Shown: piece by piece, positions 6,639 through 7,547 of the stretch
Position numbering within the stretch: position 1 is the stretch's first letter
How the letters are laid out: every line of letters begins with the position of its first letter
From: Actinomycetota bacterium
Lineage (GTDB): Bacteria; Actinomycetota; Acidimicrobiia; Acidimicrobiales; Poriferisodalaceae
Assembly (NCBI GenBank): GCA_013151655.1
Contig: JAADHX010000222.1
Location: 1-7,547 of the forward strand
DNA length: 7,547 bases
Reading direction: 5' to 3'
The notes under the pieces: model-generated
Database searches by the model: none
What the model was told of the DNA's origin: nothing
Seen by the model: the letters and a program-made list of their open reading frames with translations, nothing else
Translations under genes and position numbers: made by a program

Positions 6639-7547
6639 TTATCCGAATGCTTCGTGAACACGATCGACCATGTGCGGAAGCGCGAACACCACTACATGGT
6701 CACGAACCCGCAAGGTCGACTTGCCTCTCGCTATCTCGGCCTTACCGTCGCGCACAATCGCCGCTACCAGCACGTCCTGAGGAAGGTGTAGATCGGCAAT
6801 CCGCGCGTCTACCGCTTGAGTTCCAGGTTGAACCTCGAACTCGATGACCTCGACATCGCCGTCAAGGAATGTTGCGACCTGGGCGACATCGCCTCTGACG
6901 AAACGAAGAACGCTGTTAGCCGATGCGGTTCGCGGTGACAAGGCTGCGTCGATACCAACTTGATCGAGCAACGACAACAAACCAAGTCGGTGAACGACCG
7001 CGATCGTCTCGCTAGCTCCCTCGGCCTTGGCGAACAGACAGGCAAGGATGTTGGCGTCGTCTTCGCCTGTGAGAGCGACAACGCTGTCGAAGGTGCCGAT
7101 TCCTTCCTCGACCAGCAGCTCAACTTCGGTGATATCGCCGTGCAAAACGAGCGAGGAAGGCAGGTGCTCCGAGAGCTCCTGGCAGCGCTCGACGTTGCGC
7201 TCGACGATGACCACCTCGACGCCTTTTGTGGCTAGTCGGCCGGCCAGAATCTCGGCCGTTCGCCCGCCACCAAGAAGCATCACCTTGCGGAGGCGGTTGC
7301 GCTTTAGGCCAAGCAGCTGCATTAGCTCGGACTTGCCGCGCCGCTTACACACCACTCTGAGAAGATCGTTTTCGGCCAGTACGTGATCGGAGCGAACAAC
7401 GATCGTGTTGCCGTCGCGGGTAATTGTTCCGAAGATAAAGTCCCAGTTAGGTCCATACTCGCGAGCGAGGTCGGAAACCCGACGACCCACGATCGGTGCG
7501 TCGGCTTGTAAGCGGGCGCCGATCAGTAACGCTTCACCACCGGCCAT
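6639..7547 (-). CDS. trkA: TrkA, NAD-binding regulatory subunit of K+ uptake (5' end cut by window edge)
   Basis: The cytoplasmic RCK-type protein that binds to and gates TrkH. The 302 visible residues begin at an ATG lying exactly on the window edge, and the first about 70 residues (SDLAREY, DHVLAENDLLRVV) read as the first TrkA-C domain. The first nucleotide-binding domain is therefore missing, and the true protein should be near 450 residues as in two-repeat TrkA. Next come the second TrkA-N Rossmann domain (about 87-215), with LLGGGRTAEILA (91-102), an acidic residue after strand 2 (E116), HGD (136-138) and ALTGEDDANIL (158-168), and the second TrkA-C domain (about 230-302). The last glycine of GxGxxG is Ala98, which may weaken or change nucleotide binding in this half. 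It is the first visible gene of the operon; its TAA is 14 nt from the TTG proposed for the next TrkH. Family certain; the start lies outside the window. Confidence 0.95.
   Translation of the reverse strand: MAGGEALLIGARLQADAPIVGRRVSDLAREYGPNWDFIFGTITRDGNTIVVRSDHVLAENDLLRVVCKRRGKSELMQLLGLKRNRLRKVMLLGGGRTAEILAGRLATKGVEVVIVERNVERCQELSEHLPSSLVLHGDITEVELLVEEGIGTFDSVVALTGEDDANILACLFAKAEGASETIAVVHRLGLLSLLDQVGIDAALSPRTASANSVLRFVRGDVAQVATFLDGDVEVIEFEVQPGTQAVDARIADLHLPQDVLVAAIVRDGKAEIARGKSTLRVRDHVVVFALPHMVDRVHEAFG

Noticed and set aside
7545..7547. ATG at the right window edge as the true trkA start
   Set aside because: The protein would begin in a TrkA-C domain and lack the first nucleotide-binding domain, so this Met is most likely internal.

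Overview
This is a fully coding, moderately GC-rich window (about 60% by eye) with seven protein genes in two converging, tightly packed operons. A response regulator resembling MtrA, a histidine kinase resembling MtrB and a lipoprotein with a GerMN-like domain occur in the order mtrA-mtrB-lpqB, which is characteristic of Actinomycetota. The shortened lipoprotein and the unusual flanking genes suggest a deep-branching lineage, possibly Acidimicrobiia, but that placement is inference.

Plus strand, 1-3520: the 3' part of an inositol monophosphatase-family gene (cut by the left edge), then the MtrA-like regulator after 8 nt, the MtrB-like kinase after 24 nt, and a 212-residue lipoprotein whose ATG overlaps the kinase stop (ATGA). 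The kinase start is preceded by a 14/16 tandem duplication of its own first 16 bases.

Minus strand, 7547-3521: trkA (5' end cut by the right edge), then two consecutive TrkH-family potassium transporter genes. The first TrkH is separated from trkA by 14 nt and overlaps the second by ATGA. The second TrkH has a glycine in each of the four pore loops. The first has alanine in loops 1 and 4 and altered gating-loop and C-terminal motifs, so it looks like a diverged partner subunit or a transporter of changed selectivity. The two operons meet tail to tail with no base between their stop codons.

Together the window pairs an envelope/osmotic-stress type two-component system with potassium uptake. 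MtrAB is linked to osmotic stress in Corynebacterium and Trk to turgor, so a shared osmotic role is plausible, but the sequence shows no direct regulatory link. No RNA genes, mobile elements, CRISPR arrays or convincing terminators were seen, and no stretch over 24 bases lies outside a gene.
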